From assembly GCF_030271255.1 (NCBI RefSeq), contig NZ_JASJOM010000013.1, forward strand, positions 1-64,000: DNA of 64,000 nucleotides. The letters run 5' to 3'. Of the stretch, positions 25,345-35,865 are shown piece by piece. Each line of letters begins with the position of its first letter. Positions within the stretch are counted from its first letter, which is position 1. The translations under genes were made by a program, and so were the position numbers. Below the pieces are notes generated by a model. That model was given only the letters and a program-made list of their open reading frames with translations, ran no database searches and was not told the origin of the DNA. This DNA is from Peribacillus folii (GTDB lineage Bacteria; Bacillota; Bacilli; Bacillales; DSM-1321).

Positions 25345-26712
25345 ATGTCATTAAGGGAACAGCAACAACAAAATCTATTGGAGCTGGAATCGACAGGAAG
25401 GGTCTTTTTGCGTTATTTGATTCCTTCGATGATCGGAATGGTGTTGATGGCCTTGAACTTTGTCGTCGATGGAGTGATGGTCGGCAATAAGCTTGGATCT
25501 GTTGCCCTGGCAGGCGTCAATATTGCCGGTCCCATCTATACGATCTTTGTAGCGATGTCCATATGGATCGGGGTAGGCGGGGCAACGCTTTATTCGCAAA
25601 GCATGGGTGCAAGGGATTTTGACCGGGCCCGCTTCATCTTCACTCATTCAATCATTTTGATCACGATATTCATCGTAATCATAGGTGTGGCTGCCTATGC
25701 TTTCCATAATCAGCTTGTATATGCATTAGGGGCCAATGAGGCTACGGCTCCTTTTGCAACGGACTACATGAATGTATTCTTGATGCTTGGTTTTGTTTTC
25801 ACGCTGGAGAATACATTAAGCATATTCGTCAGGAACAATGGCAATCCGAATTTGGCCATGGTCTCGCTGATCGTTACGGCCGTTTCGAATTTTGTCTTGA
25901 ACTTCATCATCCTTTATGTTCTTGAGTTAGGCGTGCGGGAAACCGCCTATGGAACGATCATGGCAGCCGCGCTGGGGATCCTGGTGCTCAGCATTCACTT
26001 TTTCTCGAAGAAGAACACCCTTCGTCTCATTAAGGTGAGGTTTGAAAAGCGGCTTTTCATGATGACGATGATGATCGGTTTTCCGAGCTTCTTAGCGGAA
26101 ATCGGGGTATCGGTGTTTACGATTGCCCATAATAATGCATTCTCCCGCCTTGCGGGCACCGACGGGTTAGCTGCCTTTTCCATCGTGAATTATGCCCATA
26201 GTGTCATGCTCCTGATGTTTCTTGGCATTGGCGCGGCCGTTCAGCCGCTGATAAGCTATTATCATGGCGCACAGGATGAAAAGCGGAAGCGCGAAACGGT
26301 TCGCATCGCCATATTGACCGCAATGGGAGCTGGAATGGCGATTACGCTCCTGGGCCAGATTGCGGCTCCGTTCATCGTCGATTTATTTGGCGATTTTTCA
26401 AATGAGGTTAAGGAGCTTGCGACAATCGGAATCAGGATTTTCTTTAGCGGCTACATCCTGATGGGAGTCAACTTCGTCATGATGACCTATTTCCAATCGA
26501 TTGGGCAAGTGAAGATGGCCGCTTGGATTACGGTTGGGCGTGAATTCATCTTCATGCTGATTTTCTTGCTAACATTGCCGTTACTATTTGGTGCGAATGC
26601 AGCATGGCTGGCCATTCCATTATCCGAGCTGGTCATACTCCTGACGATCCTGCTTTATTGGAAACGAGAAGATTCGATGCTTGGAAGGAAGAAGCATTCA
26701 ATCGAGCGTTGA
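25345..26712 (+). CDS. MATE family multidrug/cation antiporter (MepA-like)
   Basis: A 455-residue membrane protein with twelve predicted helices in two homologous halves, typical of MATE exporters. The first half has PSMIGMVLMALNFVVDGVMVG and GVGGATLYSQSMGARD, the second GFPSFLAEIGVSVFTIAHNN. These pumps expel cationic drugs in exchange for Na or H. The gene has its own promoter with a TetR-type palindrome 80 bp upstream and its own terminator, so it is a single regulated unit. No regulator gene is adjacent. Confidence 0.92.
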   Translation: MSLREQQQQNLLELESTGRVFLRYLIPSMIGMVLMALNFVVDGVMVGNKLGSVALAGVNIAGPIYTIFVAMSIWIGVGGATLYSQSMGARDFDRARFIFTHSIILITIFIVIIGVAAYAFHNQLVYALGANEATAPFATDYMNVFLMLGFVFTLENTLSIFVRNNGNPNLAMVSLIVTAVSNFVLNFIILYVLELGVRETAYGTIMAAALGILVLSIHFFSKKNTLRLIKVRFEKRLFMMTMMIGFPSFLAEIGVSVFTIAHNNAFSRLAGTDGLAAFSIVNYAHSVMLLMFLGIGAAVQPLISYYHGAQDEKRKRETVRIAILTAMGAGMAITLLGQIAAPFIVDLFGDFSNEVKELATIGIRIFFSGYILMGVNFVMMTYFQSIGQVKMAAWITVGREFIFMLIFLLTLPLLFGANAAWLAIPLSELVILLTILLYWKREDSMLGRKKHSIER

Positions 26713-26715
26713 CCG

Positions 26716-26743
26716 GAAAGATCACCATCTGGTGATCTTTTTT
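26716..26743 (+). terminator. Terminator of the MATE gene
   Basis: AAGATCACCA pairs with TGGTGATCTT around TC, followed by a T run. Confidence 0.88.
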
Positions 26744-26844
26744 TCAGTCATGTGTATTTAGTGCTGGAAAAAAAGTACTAGTTGACCGATATCATCCATA
26801 TAGATTGAAAATTTTAAATTTTGAACATATGGGGGTTGCATATC

Positions 26845-28533
26845 TTGAAATTATCCGTATCAAAAAAATTATGGGCCAGCTTTTTGTCCATCCTTTTTTT
26901 CCTGGTGGCCATAGGTGTTCTGTATCTATGGATCATCATCGATTTGAATGGCAAGTATACGTTTTTATTGGACGATCGCGTGAAAAAGATCAGTCTTGTC
27001 GAGGAGATGATCAACAAGCAGCAGGCCATCTCTAATGATGTGCGCGGATATATCATCTATAGGGATTCCACTTATCTGGAAAATCGGGAAGGAGCCCAGG
27101 ATGAGTTCGAGAAGGCATACAGCACGCTTGAGAAGAGCCTGACATCCGAGGAAGATCGGGAATTGCTGGATGTGATTCACCGCACGCAGCTTGAATATAT
27201 GGAAATGGCTGAAGAAATAACCATGAGCATGCAGCAGGGTAATAGTAAGAAGGCGATGGAGATCGCTGATGCTGCGATTGAATTGGATAAAGCGATCATG
27301 GATAATGCCGGGAAGCTTGATGATAAACAGAAGGCATATATGCAGGAGACAAGGAAGGAATTGAATGAAAAGGTAGGGGATATGAAGGCGTTCATCGTTT
27401 TGTTGATAATCGGCGGGTTCATTCTGAGCATGATATTACCCATCATCCTCAGTCGAAGCATATCACATCCTGTCCGCAAGCTGACGGAAGCGCTGGGCGA
27501 AGTTGCGGCCGGCAATTTACATATTGAAGAAATCCGGATCCGGAACAAAGATGAAATCGGCGAAATGGCCGCTGCCTTCCATTCAATGGTTGGGGGACTT
27601 AAATCGATAGTCCTGAATATGAGGGATTCCGCGTCACAGCTCGCCGTTCAAGCTGAACAGATGTCGGCAAGTTCGGAAGAAAGCCTGGCGTCATCAGAGA
27701 TGGTATCGGCCACTGCGGAGGAAAATAGGAGGGGCACGTCCCAGCAGGTCGATATTGTGGAAAGATCGGTCGATTCGATGATTGAAATGGCTGCTGCCAT
27801 CAAACGGATTGCCGTGAGCCATGTCGAAATGCTTCATTCAGCAGAGTCCGTCAATGGACTGGTTCAACAAGGGGCAGAGGGCATGAATGATGTGACAGCT
27901 CAAATGAAAGAGATTCATACTACGATTCGCGAGTCAGCAGATATCATGGAAATCATGTCGAAGCACTCCAATGAAATTCAACGGGTGACAACATTCATTA
28001 CCGATATTTCCGAACAAACGAATTTATTGGCATTAAATGCTGCGATTGAAGCGGCGCGGGCTGGCGAGCATGGCAAAGGGTTCGCGGTGGTGGCGGATGA
28101 AGTCCGGAAGCTTGCCGAGCAATCGAAAGTATCTGCCGCGGAAATCGAGAAAATGGTGCGGTTCATCCAGGAAGCTACCGGAAAAGGAGTCGCGTCGATC
28201 AAAACCGGAAGCAGTAAGGCGGAAGAAGGACTGGCCGCTTCGGCAAGCTCGCTTCAAGTGTTCAATGAAATCAAATCGGCAGTTGGAGAGGTGAGCGAGC
28301 AAATTGCTTCAGCCTCCTCGGCTGTTGACGAGCTGCAAGTGATGACCGGAGATGTTACGGCAGGCGCGCATTCGATCAAGGAAATCGCGATCATTTCCGC
28401 AGAAAGGGCAAATGATACAAGTGCGGCAACCGAGGAACAGCACACCGCCACTGAGCAGATCTCCGAAGGCGCCCAAGCGCTGGCCACCTTGGCTGAGAGC
28501 TTGAAAAAGGAAGTGAGTCAGTTCAAATTTTAA
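26845..28533 (+). CDS. Methyl-accepting chemotaxis protein
   Basis: A 562-residue chemoreceptor. A transmembrane helix near the start is followed by a four-helix-bundle extracellular sensor (about 30-190), a second helix ([17 protein letters not shown]), a HAMP domain and a long methyl-accepting coiled coil. The signalling tip reads [43 protein letters not shown]. The start is probably TTG at 26845, ten bases after GGGGG; a TTG at 26821 is also in frame. The ligand cannot be told, and no chemotaxis genes are nearby. Confidence 0.9.
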   Translation: MKLSVSKKLWASFLSILFFLVAIGVLYLWIIIDLNGKYTFLLDDRVKKISLVEEMINKQQAISNDVRGYIIYRDSTYLENREGAQDEFEKAYSTLEKSLTSEEDRELLDVIHRTQLEYMEMAEEITMSMQQGNSKKAMEIADAAIELDKAIMDNAGKLDDKQKAYMQETRKELNEKVGDMKAFIVLLIIGGFILSMILPIILSRSISHPVRKLTEALGEVAAGNLHIEEIRIRNKDEIGEMAAAFHSMVGGLKSIVLNMRDSASQLAVQAEQMSASSEESLASSEMVSATAEENRRGTSQQVDIVERSVDSMIEMAAAIKRIAVSHVEMLHSAESVNGLVQQGAEGMNDVTAQMKEIHTTIRESADIMEIMSKHSNEIQRVTTFITDISEQTNLLALNAAIEAARAGEHGKGFAVVADEVRKLAEQSKVSAAEIEKMVRFIQEATGKGVASIKTGSSKAEEGLAASASSLQVFNEIKSAVGEVSEQIASASSAVDELQVMTGDVTAGAHSIKEIAIISAERANDTSAATEEQHTATEQISEGAQALATLAESLKKEVSQFKF

Positions 28534-28540
28534 CACGATG

Positions 28541-28581
28541 GAAAAAAGCCTGACCGCCCATGCGAGGCGGCAGGCTTTTTT
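28541..28581. terminator. Bidirectional terminator (MCP / mnaA)
   Basis: AAAAAAGCCTG pairs with CAGGCTTTTTT; an inner CCGCC/GGCGG stem lengthens it. Confidence 0.88.
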
Positions 28582-28593
28582 TGTATGGGTGGT

Positions 28594-29730
28594 TCAAGAC
28601 AGGAGGGCAGATCTCATTTTGCAATGCTTGAGGAGAATTTCGACAATTCGCCTCGATGCGCATCCGTCTCCATAAGGGTTGGAAGCTGTCGCCATTTTGC
28701 GATAGGCTTCTCCGTTCGTCAGCAGATTATTGGTTGCCTGGTATATGCGATCCTCTTCAATCCCGGCCAATAAAAGTGTGCCGGCCATGATTCCTTCCGG
28801 CCGTTCCGTCGTATCCCGTAACACGACAACCGGGACGCCGAGTGAAGGGGCTTCCTCCTGCACCCCCCCGGAATCTGTCAGGATCAGATGAGATCGCGCC
28901 GCAAAGTTATGGAAGTCGATCACCTCCAGGGGCTCGATCATATGTAACCTTTTTGTTTCTTGGAAAATATCACGGGCGATCTCTCGGACGACCGGATTTT
29001 TATGAATCGGGAAAACAACCTGGATGTCTCCATGCTCATCGAGAAGCCGCTTCACGGAGCGGAATATCCCCTGCATCGGCTTTCCGATGTTTTCCCGCCG
29101 GTGCACGGTCATCAATAGCATTCTATCGCCATTCAAGCCGGAAAGGATCGGGTGCATATAATCCTTCTGTATCGTCGTTTTCAAGGCATCTATCACCGTA
29201 TTACCAGTGATGTGGATGCTGTCATTCCGTTTATTCTCCATCAGCAGGTTTTCGGCAGCCTGCTTGGTCGGGGCGAAATGAATGTCAGCCAGTACGCCGG
29301 TCAATTGCCGATTCATCTCCTCAGGAAACGGTGAAAGCTTGTTCCACGTGCGGAGTCCTGCTTCAACGTGTCCAATCTGGATCTTATTATAGTAAGCAGC
29401 CAAGCTGGCAATGAACGTGGTCGTCGTATCCCCATGGACGAGGACGATATCCGGTTGTAAATGTTTCATGAGCGAACTCAGTCCCTCGATGCCCCTGGTT
29501 GTAATATCCTCTAATGTCTGCCTGTCCCTCATCATATCCAAATCGTGATCGGGCTTTATTCGAAAACATTGAAGCACTTGATCGAGCATTTCCCGATGCT
29601 GGGCGGTGACCACCACGATGGTTTCTATTTCCGTGTGATGTTTTTTTAGTTCCAAAACGACTGGTGCCATTTTAATGGCCTCGGGCCTTGTGCCAAAGAC
29701 CGTCATGACCTTCAAACGTTGTTTAGGCAT
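28594..29730 (-). CDS. mnaA: UDP-N-acetylglucosamine 2-epimerase (non-hydrolysing)
   Basis: A 378-residue GT-B-fold epimerase that interconverts UDP-GlcNAc and UDP-ManNAc in the cytosol. It carries FGTRPEAIKMAPV, VHGDTTTTF, GHVEAGLRT, PEEMNR, HRRENIG and TDSGGVQEEAPSLG. The ATG at 29730 follows AGGAGGAGG; codons before it belong to the leader. It is divergent from two glycosyltransferases and a UDP-ManNAc dehydrogenase, to which it supplies the sugar nucleotide, and could also feed teichoic-acid linkage-unit synthesis. Confidence 0.96.
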   Translation of the reverse strand: MPKQRLKVMTVFGTRPEAIKMAPVVLELKKHHTEIETIVVVTAQHREMLDQVLQCFRIKPDHDLDMMRDRQTLEDITTRGIEGLSSLMKHLQPDIVLVHGDTTTTFIASLAAYYNKIQIGHVEAGLRTWNKLSPFPEEMNRQLTGVLADIHFAPTKQAAENLLMENKRNDSIHITGNTVIDALKTTIQKDYMHPILSGLNGDRMLLMTVHRRENIGKPMQGIFRSVKRLLDEHGDIQVVFPIHKNPVVREIARDIFQETKRLHMIEPLEVIDFHNFAARSHLILTDSGGVQEEAPSLGVPVVVLRDTTERPEGIMAGTLLLAGIEEDRIYQATNNLLTNGEAYRKMATASNPYGDGCASRRIVEILLKHCKMRSALLS

Positions 29731-29930
29731 GCTCCATTCCTCCTCCTGCTTTTCTGTCTTCCCCATTATAACGAGAGATTGATAGGCAAAAGGAAAACGA
29801 AACGATAATTAACGAAATGTTTACAATATTCATGAGGACTTTATATTTCCTTAACCTTCCATTAATAACGCCCCCTTACAATATAAAGCAGGAAGCATGA
29901 CTGACCCAAGAATAGAGGTGATAGGTGAAT

Positions 29931-31130
29931 ATGAAAAGCGTCCTGATGATCGTGCAAAACTTTTATCCGGAAATCGGAAGTGCGGGAAATCGCATGAAAA
30001 ATGTCTATCTCCAACTGAAAAGAAGCGGATATGAAGTAACGGTCATCACGTTGAAACCGAGTTATCCTGATCAAAGCTTGTATCAAGACAACAAGTTTTG
30101 GGATGAGAAAAACATTGAGGAAGATGTCATCAGGATAAAACCAAACAAAGTGAAGCGGTATACAAGCAATATGGGAAGGCGCTTGCTGCATTATTTTGAA
30201 GCGATGTGGCTTTTCATTTATACAATCATCCGTCTCAAAAAAACATATGATTATGTATTTGTCACGACGCCGCCGATTTTCCCGACAATAGCCGCCTTGA
30301 TTGCCAAGAGAAAAATGAAGGCGAAGCTCATTACCGATGTCAGGGACTTATGGCCGGAATCCTTGATAGGCGTGGGGGTTTTCGCTAATAAGTGGATCCT
30401 GAAGTCCGCATTCATGCTGGAGCGGCAGCTGTATCGGCATTCAGATCATATCATCATCAATAGTCCTGGGTTCAGGGATTATATTCACGCCAAGGGAGTT
30501 AAGGAGGAAACGATTCAATTCATCCCCAATTCGCTTACTGGAGATGAGCTGGCGGTAAAGAATGTCTTTACGCCCATTTCCGAATCGAAAATCAAGGTCG
30601 TTTATTCCGGGAATATTGGACTGGCCCAAGACCTTAAAAAACTGATAAACATCGCCGAAGCCTTAAGGGAACATACACAAATCGAGTTCACGATAATCGG
30701 CTACGGCTATCGGACGGCTGAAGTCGAGAAGGAAATCAGTGCCAAGGGATTGGCGAATATAAAAGTCATTAATGCGATGAATCGGAGGGTGACGCTCCAT
30801 GAGGTTTCATCCGCCCATATTGCTTATGTAAGCCTGGTCGAAAAAGAGGTGTTCAATAAGGTGCTGCCAGGAAAGATCATCGACTATATGTGTGTCGGTA
30901 AGCCAATCGTCGGTGATGTGGCCGGAAGGGCCAAGCAGGTGATCTCTGAAGCGAAGTGCGGGCTTGTCGCCGATAGCCGGAATGTGGATGAAATCAGCCG
31001 CCACATTTTGACCATGGCCAGGAATCAGGCGCTGCGTGAAGAGCTTGGGGAAAACGGTTATGTTTATGCGAAACAGCATTTTCAATGGTCCAAAAATATT
31101 AAAGGCCTCATCAATGTCTTGGAGGCGTAG
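29931..31130 (+). CDS. Glycosyltransferase family 4 (WbuB-like)
   Basis: A 399-residue GT-B glycosyltransferase. The N-terminal domain begins VLMIVQNFYPEIGSAGNRM and contains TDVRDLWPESLIGVG, a WbuB-type signature. The C-terminal domain has VVYSGNIGLAQDLKKLI and the nucleotide-sugar region GKIIDYMCVGKPIVGDVAG. It most likely adds a sugar to a lipid-linked surface polysaccharide. The ATG at 29931 is chosen; a GTG at 29925 is in frame. It opens a three-gene operon with the next glycosyltransferase and the dehydrogenase. Confidence 0.88.
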   Translation: MKSVLMIVQNFYPEIGSAGNRMKNVYLQLKRSGYEVTVITLKPSYPDQSLYQDNKFWDEKNIEEDVIRIKPNKVKRYTSNMGRRLLHYFEAMWLFIYTIIRLKKTYDYVFVTTPPIFPTIAALIAKRKMKAKLITDVRDLWPESLIGVGVFANKWILKSAFMLERQLYRHSDHIIINSPGFRDYIHAKGVKEETIQFIPNSLTGDELAVKNVFTPISESKIKVVYSGNIGLAQDLKKLINIAEALREHTQIEFTIIGYGYRTAEVEKEISAKGLANIKVINAMNRRVTLHEVSSAHIAYVSLVEKEVFNKVLPGKIIDYMCVGKPIVGDVAGRAKQVISEAKCGLVADSRNVDEISRHILTMARNQALREELGENGYVYAKQHFQWSKNIKGLINVLEA

Positions 31131-31159
31131 GGGAAAATTATCCAGAAGTGGAGGACAAC

Positions 31160-32476
31160 ATGACGAAGAACGTATGTATGTTTGTGTGGAATCACTTTAC
31201 GAACGATGCGAGGGTTCTAAGAGAATGTACAGCACTTACAGAAGCGGGATATGAGGTGGATTTGTTTGCCATTCACAACTGGAAGATCAAGGATTTGCCC
31301 AAAAAGGAGAAGCACCAAAATGGCTTCACCGTCACAAGGGTCAATAACCGTTGGGAAGCGCTTCATAAAATTCTTAGAATCGCAGGCAAATTGACGAAAA
31401 AAAAGTTTGAAATCACCGTATTGACCTTATTGGTTTGGAACACGCTGTTGAACTTGGGATTGATCACGAGTAGGGCAGGTTCGGCGGTCTTTGCCGGCTT
31501 CCTTGCAATCCTGGCCATCGGCATCCTGATCATCACCAAGACGAAGCTGCCCACCTTATTGACAAGAAGCTATATTTTTATGCAAATGATCTATCATGGA
31601 AGGAAAAAGAAATATGATTTTTACCATTCGAATGACTTGAATACGCTCATGCAGGGAGCGATCAGCAGTAAATGGCTGAGAAGGAAAAAGCTGATTTATG
31701 ATTCGCATGAAGTTCAAACGAGCAGAACAGGATATAATAGCTCAATTTACGGAAGGATGGAAAAATTCCTCTTGCTGTTTGTTGATGAGATGATTGCCGA
31801 AAACCACACGAGAGCTAAATATAACGAAGACTTATATGGCCTCTACCCAAAGGTTGTCCATAATTATCCGGTTCCGACTACACCGGAGGAAAGCACGTCA
31901 GTGAATTTGCATGAGCTGCTCGATTTGCCGCCCGATGAACGGATTTTGTTGTATCAAGGCGGCGTCCAGATGGGCAGGGGCCTGGAGCAATTGGTCGATG
32001 CCGTACCGCTGATCGACTCAGGAACGGTGGTTTTTATAGGGGATGGGAAAATCAAGGCCTCCTTAATGAAAAAAGTAAAGGAAATGGATTTGGAGCATCG
32101 GGTGAAGTTCTTGCCCAAGGTGCCGGTTGACGAATTGCTTCACTATACCAAAAATGCCTATTTAGGTTTTCAAGTATTGAATAATGTTTGCTTCAATCAC
32201 TATTCCGCTTCTTCCAATAAATTATTTGAATATATGATGAGCGGTGTGCCGGTCGTTGCCTGCAGCTTTCCTGAAATCCAGAAAGTGGTCGATACGGAGC
32301 GAATTGGTGTTTGTGTCGATTCGCATGATCCGAAAGCCATTGCAAAAGGAGTCAATTACTTGCTGAAGCATCCTGAAAAAAGGGCGGAAATGAGCCGGAA
32401 CTGCTTGATGGCCCGCCAGAAATACAATTGGAAGCAGGAGAAGGAAATCTTTATCGAGATCTATCAAACTGCCTGA
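31160..32476 (+). CDS. Glycosyltransferase with embedded membrane hairpin
   Basis: A 438-residue protein in the GT4 style, starting NVCMFVWNHFTNDARVLREC. Between the N-terminal segment and the rest, roughly residues 80-125, are two hydrophobic stretches (VLTLLVWNTLLNLGLI and AVFAGFLAILAIGILIIT) that look like a membrane hairpin. It then continues YDFYHSNDLNT, LIYDSHEVQTSRTGY and the C-terminal LLYQGGVQMGRGLEQLV...NKLFEYMMSGVPVVAC. AGTGGAGG precedes the ATG by 6 bases. It probably works at the membrane on the same glycan as its neighbours. Confidence 0.85.
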   Translation: MTKNVCMFVWNHFTNDARVLRECTALTEAGYEVDLFAIHNWKIKDLPKKEKHQNGFTVTRVNNRWEALHKILRIAGKLTKKKFEITVLTLLVWNTLLNLGLITSRAGSAVFAGFLAILAIGILIITKTKLPTLLTRSYIFMQMIYHGRKKKYDFYHSNDLNTLMQGAISSKWLRRKKLIYDSHEVQTSRTGYNSSIYGRMEKFLLLFVDEMIAENHTRAKYNEDLYGLYPKVVHNYPVPTTPEESTSVNLHELLDLPPDERILLYQGGVQMGRGLEQLVDAVPLIDSGTVVFIGDGKIKASLMKKVKEMDLEHRVKFLPKVPVDELLHYTKNAYLGFQVLNNVCFNHYSASSNKLFEYMMSGVPVVACSFPEIQKVVDTERIGVCVDSHDPKAIAKGVNYLLKHPEKRAEMSRNCLMARQKYNWKQEKEIFIEIYQTA

Positions 32477-32518
32477 CATAGCGCGTGTAGCAGATAATGA
32501 TGAATAGGAGTGGTTTAT

Positions 32519-33820
32519 ATGAAAATATGTACATTGGGACTTGGTTATATTGGACTTCCAACTTCTTTAATGTTTGCGAAACATGGTGTCGACGTCGTCG
32601 GAGTGGATATCCATCCACATATCATTTCCAATCTGAATTCGGGCAAGCTCCATATCGAGGAACCTGGGCTGGAGGATGTTTTGCATGAAGTGCTGGCCTC
32701 CCAAAAGTTCCATGCCGCATTAAGACCGGAATATGCAGATGTTTTCATTATTGCTGTGCCTACACCAAATAAAACCGACATGCACAAATCCTGTGATTTG
32801 ACATATGTCACGGAGGCTGTCGCAAGCATTCTCCCTTTCATCAAAAAGGGAAATGTCATCATCATCGAATCGACGATCGCTCCTAGGAGCATGGATGATC
32901 ATATCAAACCGATGATGGAAATGACGGGCCTTACGATCGGAAAGGACATGTTCCTTGTTCATTGTCCGGAACGTGTCTTGCCTGGCAGGATTTTGGAAGA
33001 GCTGGTTCATAATAACCGCATCGTCGGCGGAATTACGGAAACATGCTCCTATAAAGGAAGCCTGGTCTATCAAACCTTCGTCAAAGGGGAGATCATTCAG
33101 ACGGATGCGAAGACGGCGGAAATGTCCAAGCTGATGGAAAATACCTTCCGGGATGTGAATATCGCGCTTGCAAATGAGCTGACGAAGGTTTGCTTCGAGC
33201 TGGACATCAACGTATTGGATGTCATATCGATGGCCAATAAGCACCCGCGTGTCAACATTCACCAGCCAGGACCCGGAGTCGGCGGCCATTGCTTAGCGGT
33301 CGATCCCTATTTCGTTGTCGCAAAAGCCCCGGAGTTTGCGAGAATAATTAAGCTCGCCCGTGACACCAATGTATCGATGCCCTATTACATTGTCAATTGC
33401 GTAAGGATGATGCTTGAGGGGATCGAGCGGCCAAAGGTAGCGGTCTTCGGTCTTTCGTATAAAGGGAATGTCGATGATATCCGGGAAAGTCCGGCCATCG
33501 ATGTGGTCAATATTTTGATGGGGATGGAACATATGGAAGTGGCCCTGCATGATCCGCATGTCCAGTCTGGCATGCTGCCAATCGTCTCAGTGGAAGATGC
33601 CGTCAACGACGCCGACCTGATTCTTGTCTTGACTGACCACGACGAATTCAAGCTGATGGATTACGATGAGCTGGCCAATCGGATGGCCAATAAAATGATC
33701 CTTGATACACGCAATTGTATTGATGCATCGAAGACGGAGGTCTCAATCGCCAATTTGGGCAACATCTATCAATATAAAAAGCTGTCTCGCGAAAAAGCCA
33801 GGAATAAAGCGATCAGCTAA
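32519..33820 (+). CDS. wecC: UDP-N-acetyl-D-mannosamine dehydrogenase
   Basis: A 433-residue UDP-glucose/GDP-mannose dehydrogenase family enzyme that oxidises UDP-ManNAc twice to UDP-ManNAcA. It has the Rossmann motif GLGYIGLPT, AVPTPNK, ESTIAPRSMDDH, PERVLPGRILEELVHNNRIVGG and the catalytic cysteine C258 in GPGVGGHCLAVDPY. The NNRIVGG motif is typical of WecC rather than Ugd, and the neighbouring 2-epimerase supports ManNAc as substrate. The ATG at 32519 is 8 bases after AATAGGAG. Confidence 0.92.
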   Translation: MKICTLGLGYIGLPTSLMFAKHGVDVVGVDIHPHIISNLNSGKLHIEEPGLEDVLHEVLASQKFHAALRPEYADVFIIAVPTPNKTDMHKSCDLTYVTEAVASILPFIKKGNVIIIESTIAPRSMDDHIKPMMEMTGLTIGKDMFLVHCPERVLPGRILEELVHNNRIVGGITETCSYKGSLVYQTFVKGEIIQTDAKTAEMSKLMENTFRDVNIALANELTKVCFELDINVLDVISMANKHPRVNIHQPGPGVGGHCLAVDPYFVVAKAPEFARIIKLARDTNVSMPYYIVNCVRMMLEGIERPKVAVFGLSYKGNVDDIRESPAIDVVNILMGMEHMEVALHDPHVQSGMLPIVSVEDAVNDADLILVLTDHDEFKLMDYDELANRMANKMILDTRNCIDASKTEVSIANLGNIYQYKKLSREKARNKAIS

Positions 33821-33831
33821 AATTAATAGAT

Positions 33832-33869
33832 GAAAAAGGGTGCTGACGTGATGGTCAGTGCCTTTTTTT
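33832..33869 (+). terminator. Terminator of the polysaccharide operon
   Basis: GGTGCTGAC pairs with GTCAGTGCC (two G-T pairs) around GTGATG, followed by seven T. Confidence 0.8.
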
Positions 33870-33936
33870 ATCTGGATGAATGGGCTTGGATGATGTATCA
33901 AGCGCTCGCTTTCCCGGTTTAAATGTAGACGGAACA

Positions 33937-33966
33937 AAGGACCAAGCAAGTGCTTGGTCCTTTTGT
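33937..33966. terminator. Hairpin downstream of pckA
   Basis: AAGGACCAAGCA pairs with TGCTTGGTCCTT around a 2-base loop. On the minus strand a short TTTG follows, so termination of pckA is plausible but the T-tract is short. Confidence 0.65.
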
Positions 33967-33977
33967 GTATGGTTTTA

Positions 33978-35564
33978 TTAAGCGATCGGTCCGCCAAGGT
34001 CTTCGATTTCATTTGGAACGCTTCCGAACTTCTTGAAGTTTGCCCGGAATTGCGCGGCAAGGGCTGTCGCAGATTGCTTATAAGCAGCAGGATCTGCCCA
34101 AGTCTTGATTGGCTGAAGCACTTCGTCCGGAACGCCAGGGACATGAAGCGGAATGTTCAAGCCGAAGATTTCATCCTTGACCGTTTCAATGTTAGCCAAT
34201 TCCCCTTCAAGTGCCGCCTGTACCATGGCGCGAGTGTAAGCAAGCTTCATGCGGCTTCCAGTTCCATATGCTCCGCCTGTCCATCCCGTATTGACAAGAT
34301 ATACTTTTGCATTGTGCTCGTCGATTTTATCACCAAGCATTTCTGCATAGCGTGTGGCAGGAAGCGGCAGGAATGGCGAACCGAAGCAAGTGGAGAACGT
34401 CGCTTCCGGAGAAGTTACCCCTCTTTCCGTTCCAGCTAGCTTACTTGTATAGCCGCTTAAGAAGTGGAACATCGCTTGTTCCTTGGAAAGCTTGCTGATC
34501 GGAGGCAGTACGCCTGATGCGTCAGCTGTCAGGAAAATGATTGTATTCGGATGTCCGGCGATGCTTGGGCTCACGATGTTATCGATTGCCTGCATTTGAT
34601 AGGCGGCACGGGTATTTTCCGTCAATGAACTATCATCATAATCCGCTTCACGTGTATCCGGGTCCACAACTACATTTTCCAAAACGGCTCCAAAACGGAT
34701 GGCATCGAAGATTTGCGGTTCTTTTTCACGTGAAAGGTTAATCGTTTTCGCATAGCATCCGCCTTCGATGTTGAAAACACCGTTAGAAGCCCAGCCGTGC
34801 TCATCATCACCGATCAGCTTGCGGTTCGTGTCTGCAGATAAAGTCGTTTTACCTGTTCCGGACAGCCCGAAGAATAAAGCGACGTCCCCTTCACGGCCTA
34901 CGTTCGCAGAGCAATGCATTGGAAGGATTCCAGCCTCTGGAAGAAGGTAGTTCATGATCGAGAAGATCGATTTTTTCATTTCACCTGCATACTCCGTTCC
35001 GCCGATCAGGATGGTACGGCGTTCAAAGGAAACGATGATGAACGTTTCGGACTTCGTTCCGTCAACCGCTGGATCTGCTTTGAAGTTGGGTGCCGAAAGA
35101 ATCGTGAATTCTGCTTCATGGCCTCTTAGTTCCTCTTCGTTTGGACGGATGAATAAAGTATGAGCGAAAAGATTATGCCAGGCATATTCATTAACGACGC
35201 GGATTGGAAGGCGTGACGATTCTTCTGCGCCAGCGAAACCCTTGAAGACGAAAATCTCTTCTTTTGCTTTTAAGTGGTCAATTACTTTATTATATAGCTT
35301 ATTGAACACAGTCTCGGAAATTGGCTGGTTCACAGGTCCCCAATCGACTTTATCTTTAACCGATGCTTCCTCGACGATATACTTATCTTTAGGTGAGCGG
35401 CCCGTATATTTGCCTGTTTCAGCCTTTACTGCGCCAGTTGATGTTAAAACCCCTTCATTCCTGCTTAATACCTTTTCGACCAATTTAGGAACTGAAAGCT
35501 GAGTTTGCACGTTGTTTCCCGTTAATAACTGGTGTAACTCATTAGAAACGTCTACAGAATTCAT
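33978..35564 (-). CDS. pckA: Phosphoenolpyruvate carboxykinase (ATP)
   Basis: A 528-residue enzyme that converts oxaloacetate and ATP to phosphoenolpyruvate and CO2 in gluconeogenesis. Substrate motifs include [12 protein letters not shown] near the N-terminus, [21 protein letters not shown] and MHCSANVG. The kinase loop [13 protein letters not shown] and the metal site DDEHGW lie mid-protein, with [16 protein letters not shown] and [14 protein letters not shown] later. Length matches the family. Start at the ATG with GGAAGG upstream. Its promoter overlaps a sequence that fits the CcpN operator, so repression during glycolytic growth is likely. Confidence 0.97.
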   Translation of the reverse strand: MNSVDVSNELHQLLTGNNVQTQLSVPKLVEKVLSRNEGVLTSTGAVKAETGKYTGRSPKDKYIVEEASVKDKVDWGPVNQPISETVFNKLYNKVIDHLKAKEEIFVFKGFAGAEESSRLPIRVVNEYAWHNLFAHTLFIRPNEEELRGHEAEFTILSAPNFKADPAVDGTKSETFIIVSFERRTILIGGTEYAGEMKKSIFSIMNYLLPEAGILPMHCSANVGREGDVALFFGLSGTGKTTLSADTNRKLIGDDEHGWASNGVFNIEGGCYAKTINLSREKEPQIFDAIRFGAVLENVVVDPDTREADYDDSSLTENTRAAYQMQAIDNIVSPSIAGHPNTIIFLTADASGVLPPISKLSKEQAMFHFLSGYTSKLAGTERGVTSPEATFSTCFGSPFLPLPATRYAEMLGDKIDEHNAKVYLVNTGWTGGAYGTGSRMKLAYTRAMVQAALEGELANIETVKDEIFGLNIPLHVPGVPDEVLQPIKTWADPAAYKQSATALAAQFRANFKKFGSVPNEIEDLGGPIA

Positions 35565-35605
35565 ATATGAGATACCTTCCTTTGTTTAAGTTTTATATTA
35601 CGATT

Positions 35606-35633
35606 AGTATAACACATTTATTTAAATAGTCTA
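35606..35633 (-). promoter_or_regulatory. pckA promoter with CcpN-type box
   Basis: On the minus strand TAGACT (35633-35628), 16 bp, TATACT (35611-35606). TGTGTTATACT (35616-35606) fits the CcpN consensus TRTGHYATAYW at every position and covers the -10. A second feature, the inverted repeat AAATAGT/ACTATTT (35624-35641), lies over the -35. Confidence 0.72.
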
Positions 35634-35865
35634 TACTATTTCGGGTGATTTGTGATAATTTTCAACTGGTTGCCTTCATCATTTTATATGGGCTGGAACC
35701 ATGCCGGGATTTTTGCATATGCTTTAATGAAAGTCGATATCCCCTTTATTTAATAGGAAGTGATTCATATGGTCAGGCGACTGAAAAATCCTTTAATGAC
35801 GGGGAAGCGCTGTTTATTGTGCCCAATTTGGCCGGTGAAGAGTAAATGTTCTCGATAGAAAAGCA

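Noticed and set aside
35645..35865. Short frames between pckA and metK (one with AGGAAGTG before an ATG at 35769)
   Set aside because: The 29-codon product has no recognisable feature and overlaps another equally short frame; too weak to annotate.
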